Source of the DNA: Accumulibacter sp031732795
GTDB lineage: Bacteria > Pseudomonadota > Gammaproteobacteria > Burkholderiales > Rhodocyclaceae
Length of the DNA stretch: 64,000 nucleotides
Assembly (NCBI GenBank): GCA_031732795.1
Contig: JAVMKC010000077.1
Span: 13,886-77,885 of the forward strand
Reading direction: 5' to 3'
Below the pieces are notes generated by a model. That model was not told the origin of the DNA, did not search any database, and saw only the letters and a program-made list of their open reading frames with translations. Both the position numbers and the translations under genes were made by a program. This document shows positions 27,469-35,335 of this stretch, piece by piece (the stretch's first letter is position 1; every line of letters starts with the position of its first letter).

Positions 27469-28507
27469 TGCGCTCGCAGTTTAGCAGATATTTTTCAATG
27501 GCTTGCCGGGGGCGCTGGCAATTTTGCCGCTCGACGGCGAGGATGTCTCTTGGCGGCTCGGGGCATAGCCGGTACTGGCCGAGGCCGAATGCCGTTTCCT
27601 TGCCGACGTGCAGCCATTCGCCCAGGCGCAGGAGTTCGGCGAAAGGGGCGAGATTGCCGTCAAGACGCCAGTCGCCAACGACGCCGCCCAGCCGCATCGC
27701 CTGCCGCTGGCGCGATGAGTAGCGCGCCCAGTCGCGCCAGATCAATGCTTTATGGTCGTCAAGGGCGGCGCAGGCGGCTTTCAGGGCCGCGAAATCCGGC
27801 GTCGGCAGCGAGCTGTCGCCGTGGAACTCGGCCACCAGGCTGACGCGGCGGGCCAGCGCCATCAGCAACGTCACCGGTTGCAGCGCCGCGGGCGGCAAGG
27901 CGCGGCCGTTGTGCTGCAGACGCAGCGGGGTGATGAATCGCAGGGTCACACCGCGGACCGGCGCCGACGGGGCGTCGAGACGGATCAGCGACCGGTGCTC
28001 GGCGATGCGGCCGCCTTCGGGCCGGTAGATGAGCCGTTCGCCGTCTTCGCCATCGTCGCCGCAATGGACGACCTGCCGCAGTTCGGCGGTGCCGTCGCCG
28101 GCGCCGACGCCGCGGGCGAGCGCGCGCCGCCAGGCGAGAATGATCAGCGACAACTGTTGGCACGCCCGGCCGATCAGCACCTGGTGGAAGACCAGCACCT
28201 GTCCTGTGTCGAGCGTCCGGGCGCCCCAGGCGGGGGCTTCGATGACATACGGCACGGGAATTTCCGAAAAACGCTGCAGGGGATGCTGCTCCGGCGGCGT
28301 GGGGACGAAGACCGCCGGATACGGGCACTCGCCGGCCAGCGGACAACCGGCGCAATCTGGCTGCCGGGTCAGGCAGGCGACTTGACGCAGGGCGTGGCCG
28401 AAGGCGCCGCGCAGCATCGAACCGGCGTAGTCGGGCAGGCGGATCGGCCGCGTCACCTGGAATTCGAAGCGGTAGCGGGCGAGCGGGAAGGTGGCCGGGC
28501 AGTTCAT
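27461..28507 (-). CDS. cas6: CRISPR pre-crRNA endoribonuclease Cas6
   Basis: RAMP-type endonuclease that cuts the array transcript in each repeat. Seen: an N-terminal ferredoxin-like segment (YRFEFQVTRPIRLPDYAGS), a four-cysteine cluster (CLTRQPDCAGCPLAGEC) typical of the PF10040 Cas6 branch, and the C-terminal glycine-rich LHVGKETAFGLGQYRL at about 299-314. After that motif the protein runs 34 more residues, and its last codon and TAA stop lie inside the first CRISPR repeat. The start overlaps the csm5 stop by 4 bases. Confidence 0.9.
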   Translation of the reverse strand: MNCPATFPLARYRFEFQVTRPIRLPDYAGSMLRGAFGHALRQVACLTRQPDCAGCPLAGECPYPAVFVPTPPEQHPLQRFSEIPVPYVIEAPAWGARTLDTGQVLVFHQVLIGRACQQLSLIILAWRRALARGVGAGDGTAELRQVVHCGDDGEDGERLIYRPEGGRIAEHRSLIRLDAPSAPVRGVTLRFITPLRLQHNGRALPPAALQPVTLLMALARRVSLVAEFHGDSSLPTPDFAALKAACAALDDHKALIWRDWARYSSRQRQAMRLGGVVGDWRLDGNLAPFAELLRLGEWLHVGKETAFGLGQYRLCPEPPRDILAVERQNCQRPRQAIEKYLLNCERSE

Positions 28508-30168
28508 GGCCGGCGCAGCGCGGCCAGCTTTTTGCGCTCCTCCTTGAGATCGACCTTGACCACTTGCGGCAGCCAGTGCTCGATGGCTTCGGCGACGGCG
28601 AGCCGATCGGCCGGCGGCCAGTCGGCCGCCTCGCGCGCCAGTTCGCGGGCCCGGGTGTGCGTTTGCGCGTGCGGGTTTTCCTTGCTGCCACGCAATTGGG
28701 CGAGACGAGCGGCGCAGTGGTCGGCAAACGCTTGTACGCGCTGCTGGTTGGGAGTCATCTGTTCGATTTGGTGCTGGCGTTGCGCGGCAGCGGCTTCTGC
28801 GGCGGCGCGTTCAGCCGCGGCGGCGGCTCTCTTGCGGGCGATTTCGGCGGCCCGGACGGCTTGTTGCGCCTGTTTTTCCTCCCACCGCAGCAGACGGTCC
28901 TGATGTGCGTCGCGCAGCGCGCGGCTGCGCGCGCCCAGCCGCCGGCGGACTTCGTCGGCGTGGTGGCGGTGGGCGTCGTCGCTGGCGTCGACCCATAGCC
29001 AGCCAAAGGGCAGCAGGCCGCCGTTGCCCGTCCGGGTCAGGCTGGCCAACCGTTGTTCGGTGGTCGTCGGACGGAAATCGAAAGTGTGTTTGCCGTTGAT
29101 GCGTGGTCCGAGGATTTTGATGCGCCGCACTTCGTCGAGGGTCACCGATTCGGCGCCGCTGTGATGGCCGACGCGCAGCAGAAAGCCCTGATGGTCGTCG
29201 ATCAGCACCTGCAGCGGTCCGTCGATCAGGTCCTCGATCAGTTGCCGCCACGCGGGGTCGAGCCGTTCGCCAAGTACTGGGTGCTGGAGTTCGGCGGCCA
29301 GCCGCGGGCGATAGAAACCGTTGCAGGCTTCGCACAGCGTTTCCCAGGCCATCGTCGCGCCGGGGAGCAGGCGTAGCTCGCCGCGGAAGGCAGTCGGCAG
29401 CGCTTCGGGGATCGTTTCGAGAAACACCTTGATTTCACTGGGCGGTCTTTCATCGGGGCGGGGCGGACGCTTCTTTTTGCCGATGGCGTAAATGACCTGC
29501 GTCGGTGGCGGGACTTCGTCGTCATCGACGTGCGCGTCGGCGAGCGCCAACCGGCGGAAGGGGTCGTTTTCGAATTTACCGGCTTGATAGCCGAGCAGGC
29601 ATTGTTCGAGACGCGCGGCGGCGCCTTTTCGTGCGGTGTCGATCGTGCTGGCGGCGCCCGGCGCGCGCAGCAGCGTCTGGTTGAGCCAGGCGGTGCGAAT
29701 GCTGCCTTTCAGCGAACTGCCGGGCAGATAGGGGCTGCCGTCCAGGGGCCGGAAGGCGGTGCGGGCGATCTGGAAGCGGTTGTAAACCGCGTCCTCATCG
29801 CTGGCGGCGGTTGCCGGCTGTGCCGGGCGGCCGACCTTGGTGAGGTATTCGCGAGCCAGCGCCGGGGTAACCGCCACTTGGCGGACGGCGAATTCGGAGA
29901 AGCGGGCCGCCGAGGCGCTGAAAAAGCGTTGCACGGCGGCGATCGGCTGGCGCTGGCTGGCGAGAGCGGCCAGTTTGCGGTTTTCGTCGTCGCTGAGCGC
30001 CATCAACAGGGTCGCCGGTTCGAGAACGTGCAGCAGTTCGTCGTGGATGACGAAGGTGCTCGGTTCGTAGTGTTCGCCGCAACCGATATGCACCGGCGAC
30101 AGCGTCGAGAAATACAGCGGGCGGCTGTCGACATGCGGTGTGGCGCGGATCGTGGGGCGGGTGCTCAT
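28504..30168 (-). CDS. csm5: Type III-A effector subunit Csm5
   Basis: RAMP protein at the 3' head of the Csm complex, needed for crRNA maturation. Seen: YFSTLSPVHIGCGEHYEPSTF at the N-terminus and the RAMP glycine loop LPGSSLKGSIRTAWLNQTLL near residue 170. At 554 residues it is longer than many Csm5 proteins, partly from an Ala/Glu/Arg-rich helical segment near residues 420-480. It overlaps csm4 by ATGA and cas6 by ATGA. Confidence 0.9.
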   Translation of the reverse strand: MSTRPTIRATPHVDSRPLYFSTLSPVHIGCGEHYEPSTFVIHDELLHVLEPATLLMALSDDENRKLAALASQRQPIAAVQRFFSASAARFSEFAVRQVAVTPALAREYLTKVGRPAQPATAASDEDAVYNRFQIARTAFRPLDGSPYLPGSSLKGSIRTAWLNQTLLRAPGAASTIDTARKGAAARLEQCLLGYQAGKFENDPFRRLALADAHVDDDEVPPPTQVIYAIGKKKRPPRPDERPPSEIKVFLETIPEALPTAFRGELRLLPGATMAWETLCEACNGFYRPRLAAELQHPVLGERLDPAWRQLIEDLIDGPLQVLIDDHQGFLLRVGHHSGAESVTLDEVRRIKILGPRINGKHTFDFRPTTTEQRLASLTRTGNGGLLPFGWLWVDASDDAHRHHADEVRRRLGARSRALRDAHQDRLLRWEEKQAQQAVRAAEIARKRAAAAAERAAAEAAAAQRQHQIEQMTPNQQRVQAFADHCAARLAQLRGSKENPHAQTHTRARELAREAADWPPADRLAVAEAIEHWLPQVVKVDLKEERKKLAALRRP

Positions 30169-31145
30169 CGACGGGTCTCCAGAACGTGGCTGACGACGGG
30201 GGCGTAGCCTTGCTGAACGGTATCGGGCTGGGATTTGGACAAGCGGCCGTCACCGCCGATGCCCTGACCGACGAACAGGCGAGCGGTGAACGGGCCGTCG
30301 GAAACGAAGACGGCGCCGGTCGCCGCCAGCAGCACCGGGGTCTTGAACGGCGTGCCGCCGCGGGCGGCGATGTTGCCATGGCGGCCGAAGCGGGTCAGCA
30401 CTTGCCAATAGCTGGCGGTGGGTGAAAAGCCTTGTCCCTGCGGCGCGCAGGGCGCCAGCGTCCAGTGGGCGTTGGCCGCGGCGGCAACGGCAAAGGTCAC
30501 CGCGGCCCGCCGTGCGACGCTGAATTTGCCGAGTCCGATGCCGGCGTCGCGGCCGAAGCCGGTCTGGCCGACGGCGGCGAGCAGTGCGCCGACTTCCGCC
30601 GCCGTCGTCCGTTCCTCGTCGAGCACCAGATAGAGGTCGATGGCCTGGCCGGCGGCATGGAAGGTCCGGGCGACGGAGTACGGGACGAAGGGGTCGCCGC
30701 CGGTGGTGCCGGTCCGGCGGTCGAGGGTGTTGTGCGCCTGCGCCCGACGTTGCGGCGCCTGGCCGTAGGCGGTGGCGTCGTCCACGGCCGGGGCCGGGGC
30801 CACGCTCAGAACGCCGTCGCGGTGATCGACGGCCAGCCAGCGCTTCTGTCGGGCGGCTTTGCGCTCGGCCGCGGCGTGCTGGCCGGCGTGCTCAGCAGCG
30901 ACAGCGGACGGTTCCGCAAGCCGGTGCGGCAGCGTCGGCCGCGGCAGGTAGCCGGCCGGGAAGCCGTCGGAAACCACCAGCCAGGGGTGGCCGGCGGTGT
31001 AGCCGTGGAGTCGGCGGCGCAGTTCGGCCTCGCCGGCGGCTTCGCGCAGCGCCCAGCACAATTGGCCAAACAGGGTGTCGCCGGCCAGCGGGGTGCCGAG
31101 CGGCGTGTGCAGCGCCAGGGTGGCGCGGTGGAGAGTGTGGGCCAT
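30165..31145 (-). CDS. csm4: Type III-A effector subunit Csm4
   Basis: RAMP protein that holds the crRNA 5' handle beside Cas10. The 326-residue sequence begins ATLALHTPLGTPLAGDTLFG, with GYLPRPTLP further on, and has a C-terminal glycine-rich RAMP segment (FGRHGNIAARGGTPFKTP). It starts 4 bases after csm3 and overlaps csm5. Order between csm3 and csm5 supports the call. Confidence 0.88.
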   Translation of the reverse strand: MAHTLHRATLALHTPLGTPLAGDTLFGQLCWALREAAGEAELRRRLHGYTAGHPWLVVSDGFPAGYLPRPTLPHRLAEPSAVAAEHAGQHAAAERKAARQKRWLAVDHRDGVLSVAPAPAVDDATAYGQAPQRRAQAHNTLDRRTGTTGGDPFVPYSVARTFHAAGQAIDLYLVLDEERTTAAEVGALLAAVGQTGFGRDAGIGLGKFSVARRAAVTFAVAAAANAHWTLAPCAPQGQGFSPTASYWQVLTRFGRHGNIAARGGTPFKTPVLLAATGAVFVSDGPFTARLFVGQGIGGDGRLSKSQPDTVQQGYAPVVSHVLETRR

Positions 31146-31149
31146 CGCT

Positions 31150-31860
31150 TTAGCCGCCGGCGGGAAAAAGCTGCAGATCGTCGAACGACGATTGGATCGG
31201 TTGGCCGTCGAGTGCCAATTCGCGCCAGGCGATCTTGCCGTAGCCGCGCGAGCCGGAGCCGCCCAAGCTGTCGGCGGCCAGCAGTTTGAGGCCGCGCAAG
31301 AGCAGCGGCAGCAGGTCTTCGCCGTCGATGACTTTCAGCGACAGCCGGAAATCGAATTCGGCCCCGGCGATCACCCGCTCGGTGAAACGGGGATTCTCGG
31401 CGACGCCGGCGATGCGGTTGATCGAGTTTTCACTTTTGGCTTCGGTACTCGACAGATGCTTTTCGCGCAGCCGGGCCAGCCAGGCGGGCTTCAGCGGACA
31501 GTCCCAGAAAGCGAGCCGGGTCGGGCCGATTTCACCGACCAGGGCGTCGATGTCGCCGCCGGGCGCGCCGCCGAACAGGCGCAGCAGGTCGCGCGCCGCC
31601 GGCGTATCGTTCGCCGACAGGTGCTGGAACGAGAAGGGATGGCCGTTGGCCGCCGTCACCAGGTCGAGCTGCCATTCGAGCAGCGCGCGGATTTTGCCTT
31701 TGAGCGACGAGCCGGGGATGTAGGGCTGGCCGTCGAGCGGATTTTTGACCACCGGATTGTCGGTGCCGCCGATGCGCATTTCGCTGTCGCCGGCGCCGAT
31801 GTGCAAGCCGGTCTGCAGGGTCAGGGTGGCGGTAAGTTGCTGGATGCGGGTGAGTTGCAT
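31150..31860 (-). CDS. csm3: Type III-A backbone RNase Csm3
   Basis: Repeated backbone subunit that cuts bound target RNA at 6-base intervals. Seen: GLHIGAGDSEMRIGGTDNPV with the catalytic Asp at about residue 34, then the RAMP loop PYIPGSSLKGKIRALLEWQL, and a C-terminal GGSGSRGYGKIAW. The usual length is kept (236 residues). AAGGA lies 8 bases before the ATG. With the Asp intact, target-RNA cleavage is predicted to be active. Confidence 0.94.
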   Translation of the reverse strand: MQLTRIQQLTATLTLQTGLHIGAGDSEMRIGGTDNPVVKNPLDGQPYIPGSSLKGKIRALLEWQLDLVTAANGHPFSFQHLSANDTPAARDLLRLFGGAPGGDIDALVGEIGPTRLAFWDCPLKPAWLARLREKHLSSTEAKSENSINRIAGVAENPRFTERVIAGAEFDFRLSLKVIDGEDLLPLLLRGLKLLAADSLGGSGSRGYGKIAWRELALDGQPIQSSFDDLQLFPAGG

Positions 31861-31876
31861 GAGAGAAGTCCTTGGC

Positions 31877-31972
31877 TCAAATGGGTTCGATGGATCGACC
31901 GGTGCGCGGGCTGTCGGCGGCGTCGTTCACGTCGGCGTCCGGCGTAGCGGCGGTTTGCAGAGCGTGGGGCAT
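31877..31972 (-). CDS. Possible 31-residue ORF between csm2 and csm3
   Basis: ATG at 31972, five bases after the csm2 stop; ends 16 bases before csm3. It encodes an acidic Ala/Asp-rich peptide (PDADVNDAADSPRTGRSIEP). It could be a real coupled peptide or a chance frame that keeps ribosomes on the message. No homologue is recognised. Confidence 0.2.
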   Translation of the reverse strand: MPHALQTAATPDADVNDAADSPRTGRSIEPI

Positions 31973-31977
31973 CGTTT

Positions 31978-32352
31978 TCACGAACGAAGCGGTTTGAGAA
32001 AGCCGAGCACGGCTTCGAAGTGCAGGCGGAAGTGATCGAGCGCCCGGGCGCTGGTGGTGGTTTTCAGGCAGCCGCTGAACCACTGGTGGAACTCCTCGTC
32101 GACGAGTTCGCGCCCTTTGGCGTAGGCGACCTTGGCGTTGAGCATGCGGATATACGCTTCGTACTGCTTGAATCGCTCATCGTCGTTCTGGATGCGTTCC
32201 TGCCAGCCGACCAGTTCGTCGTAAAAACGGCGGATCTGCGTCGTTTTGTTCATTTTTGGGGATTTCGCCTGATGGAGCCGATTGGCAACGTCTTCGGCGC
32301 GCCGGTTGAACAGTTCGGGGTCGGGGGGCGATTGGTCGAAATTGAAGTTCAT
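31978..32352 (-). CDS. csm2: Type III-A small subunit Csm2
   Basis: A 124-residue helical protein forming the minor filament of the Csm complex along the crRNA-target duplex. The diagnostic segment MNKTTQIRRFYDELVGWQER is present, followed by RMLNAKVAYAKGRELV and a C-terminal helix HFRLHFEAVLGFLK. Its presence, rather than Cmr5, separates subtype III-A from III-B. The start overlaps the stop of the preceding 47-codon frame as ATGA. Confidence 0.9.
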   Translation of the reverse strand: MNFNFDQSPPDPELFNRRAEDVANRLHQAKSPKMNKTTQIRRFYDELVGWQERIQNDDERFKQYEAYIRMLNAKVAYAKGRELVDEEFHQWFSGCLKTTTSARALDHFRLHFEAVLGFLKPLRS

Positions 32353-32492
32353 CGTCGTTTCTCCTGGAGGGGTAGCATAAGAGAGCGCTGCGGCGGCCGG
32401 CGCTTTGGCAAGCTTGCCGTGGCGGCCTGCCGGGCGTCACCCGCGTCGGCCGGGTTGATCGGGGCGTGAGGGTCATCGGTGGCCGGATTCAT
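32349..32492 (-). CDS. Possible 47-residue ORF between cas10 and csm2
   Basis: A frame exactly filling the cas10-csm2 gap: its ATG overlaps the cas10 stop (ATGA) and its stop overlaps the csm2 ATG (ATGA). The product is Pro/Ala/Asp-rich in its first half and basic in its second (PKRRPPQRS, then LQEKRR). An AGGAG near its 3' end serves as the csm2 ribosome-binding site. Perfect coupling at both ends argues for translation; whether the peptide matters is unknown. Confidence 0.35.
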   Translation of the reverse strand: MNPATDDPHAPINPADAGDARQAATASLPKRRPPQRSLMLPLQEKRR

Positions 32493-35200
32493 TGACGCTG
32501 GCGGTAGAGCAGCACCGACAGCGGCAGGCGATAAGCGCCGCGGTATTTGCCGATCGCGCCGCCGATTTCGACGATCGCGTCGTCGAGCAGGCGCTGGCGG
32601 CGCTCGGCGTCGCCGCTGCCGAGCTGGTCGCGGAAGAAGCGTGCCAGCAGGTAATGCAGTTGCGAACGCCACATGGCGTCGCGTGGCTGCTGCTCGGCCT
32701 TGCCGGCGCGGTCGGCGAGTTGCAGCAGCGCGTAGACCAGGCCGCTGCTGAACGACGCGCCGTGGCGGCCGGCGCGTTCGATCAGCGCCTCGAGCGCCGC
32801 CTGGCGCGGCCCGAGCAGTGTCTGCCAGTCGTTCCAGGCGAGAGTGTTTTCCCACAGCGTCGCCGCGTTCTTGTCGGAGTCCTTGGCCGCTTTCAGCGCC
32901 TGCTCGGCGCGCTGCGCCAGTTGCCGGACCGGTGTTTTCGGGGGGCTCATGGTCAGCCCGGCTGAAAAAGTGATCTGCGGATTGGCCACGTAAGCGGCGA
33001 ATTTTTCGCGCAGAGTCGTCGCCAGGGCCAGCGTCGATTCCCACGGACCGATCAGCAGAAAGTCGTCGCCACCGGCGAAGACGGTGTACGTGTGGCGGAA
33101 ACGGCCGCCCCCCGGCGCGGCGTCGCCGTGCTCGCAGAACCAGGGCAGCCACAAGGCGAAAAAGGCGTGCACCTGGCGCGACAAAGCGGCCATCTTGGCA
33201 AAAGTCGGCCGGCGCAGACCGTTCTGAAACAGTTCGCCCAGGTTGTCGATGTCGCCTTTGAGGGTCATCAAGCCGATTTCGCCTTGCCAGCGGCCATTGC
33301 CGATCGGCCGGCGGTCTTCGCAGGCCAACAGATTCAAGGTCTTGATCGCCGCGCCGCCGGTTTCGGCTTCGTCCTGGAAATCCGCGTATTTGCCCGCGTC
33401 GCCCGCGCTCGTCGGCTCGTCGGCGGTGAAGCGCGGCACGTAGCTGTTGACGAAACGGCGGGCGTAACCGCGCCAGAGCGTTCCGTCGGCTTCGGCGGCG
33501 TCGAAATCCCAGACTCGGCGCAGAACGCCGCGGCGGGCCAGTTCGCCGTATTGGCCGGAGTCCTCGCCGCTAGGCACGATCGCCAGCCGGTAGCCGAAGT
33601 AGTCCAGGCCGAGCGCCGTGCCACGCGCGCGCTCCTCTGGGCCGAGCTCGCCCGCCGCTACGCCATCAACCTGCGTCGTGCCGCCCGCGCGCTCCCCCGC
33701 GCGCTCCTTTGGTATGACCAGCAGCCGCGCGTGCCGGGTCAGTTGTTCGCCGATGCGGATCTGGTCGTCGGCCAGCGTGCTCAGGGCGTAGCCACGCCGT
33801 GCCGACGCCTGCGGGTCGGCGGGATGGCGGCCGTTGATCTGGCAGGCGCCGAGCCGGGCGTCGAAGGCGCCGAGAAAGCCGTTGAAAGTGACCGTCGCCT
33901 GCGCGTCGCAGAGCGCGAAACGCTGGTACTTGGCGGTATCGAGTGCGGCAAACAGCCGCTCGACCAACTGATCGAAGCGGCCGGCGGCGAAGTCGTCGCA
34001 CGAGGCCGGCGTGCTGGCCAGTCCGACGCCGATTTCGCCGTAGGTTTGCTCCAGGCACCAGTCGTTGAGTTCCTGCCGGCAACGGGCGACGACAGTCTGC
34101 GCCTCGGCGGTGTTCGGCGCGACGATCAGGAATTTGCCGGCGGCGTTGGTGATCTGCGCCGTGGGCGGCAGTTCGAGCGCTTCGAGCAGCTTGAGCGCCG
34201 CGCATTCGGCGAGCAGCGACACCTGGAACGAGCGGCCGCGCAGCAGTTTGTGCGCGTGTTTCTGCGTCTGGCCGCCTTCGGCGAACAGGAAGGACTGGAT
34301 GCCGAAGAAGTCGCCCTGGACGAGCAGAATCTTTTCTTCGCCCCAGCCTTCGCGCAAGGATGCGTCGGCGAAGTCGCCACGGTCGGCATGCCAGCGCCAC
34401 AGCGCGACGGCCAGCGCGGCGGTCGCCTTGCTGTGGTCGTACAGCGAGACTTCGGGTTTGACGCCGAAAGCGGTCGCCGACGGAATGGCGTGCGTGACGG
34501 TCAGCCACAGGCTGTCGAAGTGGTCGAGCCACAGCGGCAGATCGGCGAGATGCGCCTTGGGGATGCGCCGCAGGCCGTCGAGCAAGGCTTGCCACAAGGC
34601 CCGGTACTCGGCGCGGGCGCTGGCGTCGTCGCTCGGCGTGCACTCGCCCCGGCGTTGCGGAAAGACGCTGTCCGGCGACAGGACCCGCAGCGGGTAACGC
34701 CAGGTGAGTCGGCCCTCGTCGACGCTCGGCTGGCCGATTTGTTCGAAAAGGGTCAGCAGACGGGCGCGGTAATGATTGTCCCGTTCCTTGGCCTGGTTGT
34801 ATTTCTGGTCGAATTCCTCGCGCTCGAAGCCGGAGGCGACGCGGTCGGCGGTGGCGACGATCCATTGCAGAAAGGTTTGCGGGCAATGGTGGGCACTGGC
34901 GGCGTTGACCGCCGAATCGGGCGTATCGCCGTCGCCAGCCGGCAGAAAAGGCGGGCTGTCGCGGCGCAGATCGGGAAAATGGCCGGTGGCTTCGAGCGCG
35001 TCCCAGGCCAGACCGGTGTAGGCGGCATGCACATGGCTGTGCCAGCCGCTGTGCTTGCCGGTCGGGTGCCAGGGACAATAGAGGTTCTTGTGGGCGTCGA
35101 GGCGGTCGTGATGCGGCAGACCGGCGCGTTCGGCGAGTTTGCCGAGGTCGTGCAGCAGAGCGGCCAGCGCGACGCGGGTTGCAGGGATGAGGCTGTTCAT
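32489..35200 (-). CDS. cas10: Type III-A Cas10 (Csm1), HD nuclease and cyclic oligoadenylate synthase
   Basis: Large subunit of the Csm complex, 903 residues. The N-terminal HD domain is intact (LLHDLGKLAERAG, His17-Asp18), so target-activated ssDNA cleavage is predicted. The second palm domain has FAGGDDFLLIG with GGDD at about 710-713, so conversion of ATP to cyclic oligoadenylate is predicted. Between the palm domains is a repetitive Glu/Arg/Gly/Ala linker (ERAGERAGGTTQ). GGAG precedes the ATG at 35200. The gene is followed without a gap by a small coupled frame and csm2. Confidence 0.95.
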   Translation of the reverse strand: MNSLIPATRVALAALLHDLGKLAERAGLPHHDRLDAHKNLYCPWHPTGKHSGWHSHVHAAYTGLAWDALEATGHFPDLRRDSPPFLPAGDGDTPDSAVNAASAHHCPQTFLQWIVATADRVASGFEREEFDQKYNQAKERDNHYRARLLTLFEQIGQPSVDEGRLTWRYPLRVLSPDSVFPQRRGECTPSDDASARAEYRALWQALLDGLRRIPKAHLADLPLWLDHFDSLWLTVTHAIPSATAFGVKPEVSLYDHSKATAALAVALWRWHADRGDFADASLREGWGEEKILLVQGDFFGIQSFLFAEGGQTQKHAHKLLRGRSFQVSLLAECAALKLLEALELPPTAQITNAAGKFLIVAPNTAEAQTVVARCRQELNDWCLEQTYGEIGVGLASTPASCDDFAAGRFDQLVERLFAALDTAKYQRFALCDAQATVTFNGFLGAFDARLGACQINGRHPADPQASARRGYALSTLADDQIRIGEQLTRHARLLVIPKERAGERAGGTTQVDGVAAGELGPEERARGTALGLDYFGYRLAIVPSGEDSGQYGELARRGVLRRVWDFDAAEADGTLWRGYARRFVNSYVPRFTADEPTSAGDAGKYADFQDEAETGGAAIKTLNLLACEDRRPIGNGRWQGEIGLMTLKGDIDNLGELFQNGLRRPTFAKMAALSRQVHAFFALWLPWFCEHGDAAPGGGRFRHTYTVFAGGDDFLLIGPWESTLALATTLREKFAAYVANPQITFSAGLTMSPPKTPVRQLAQRAEQALKAAKDSDKNAATLWENTLAWNDWQTLLGPRQAALEALIERAGRHGASFSSGLVYALLQLADRAGKAEQQPRDAMWRSQLHYLLARFFRDQLGSGDAERRQRLLDDAIVEIGGAIGKYRGAYRLPLSVLLYRQRQ

Positions 35201-35215
35201 GGGCGGGTCTCCGGG

Positions 35216-35335
35216 TCATCCTGGAAAAAGGGGTCGAACACGGCCGGCTGGCGGCGTCGCTGGCAGGGAGAATCTGGTGTCGCCCGGCGGGAAAGACGGT
35301 GCCAGGAGCCTGGCGGGCCACCGGCGACGATTCAT
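35216..35335 (-). CDS. Possible 39-residue ORF between the csx1-like gene and cas10
   Basis: Its ATG overlaps the stop of the csx1-like gene (ATGA) and it ends 15 bases before the cas10 start. The peptide is Arg/Pro-rich (MNRRRWPARLLAPSFPPGD). High GC makes chance frames common, so this is weak alone. It is noted because all three gaps over 100 bases flanking cas10 and csm2 contain such frames. Confidence 0.2.
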   Translation of the reverse strand: MNRRRWPARLLAPSFPPGDTRFSLPATPPAGRVRPLFPG

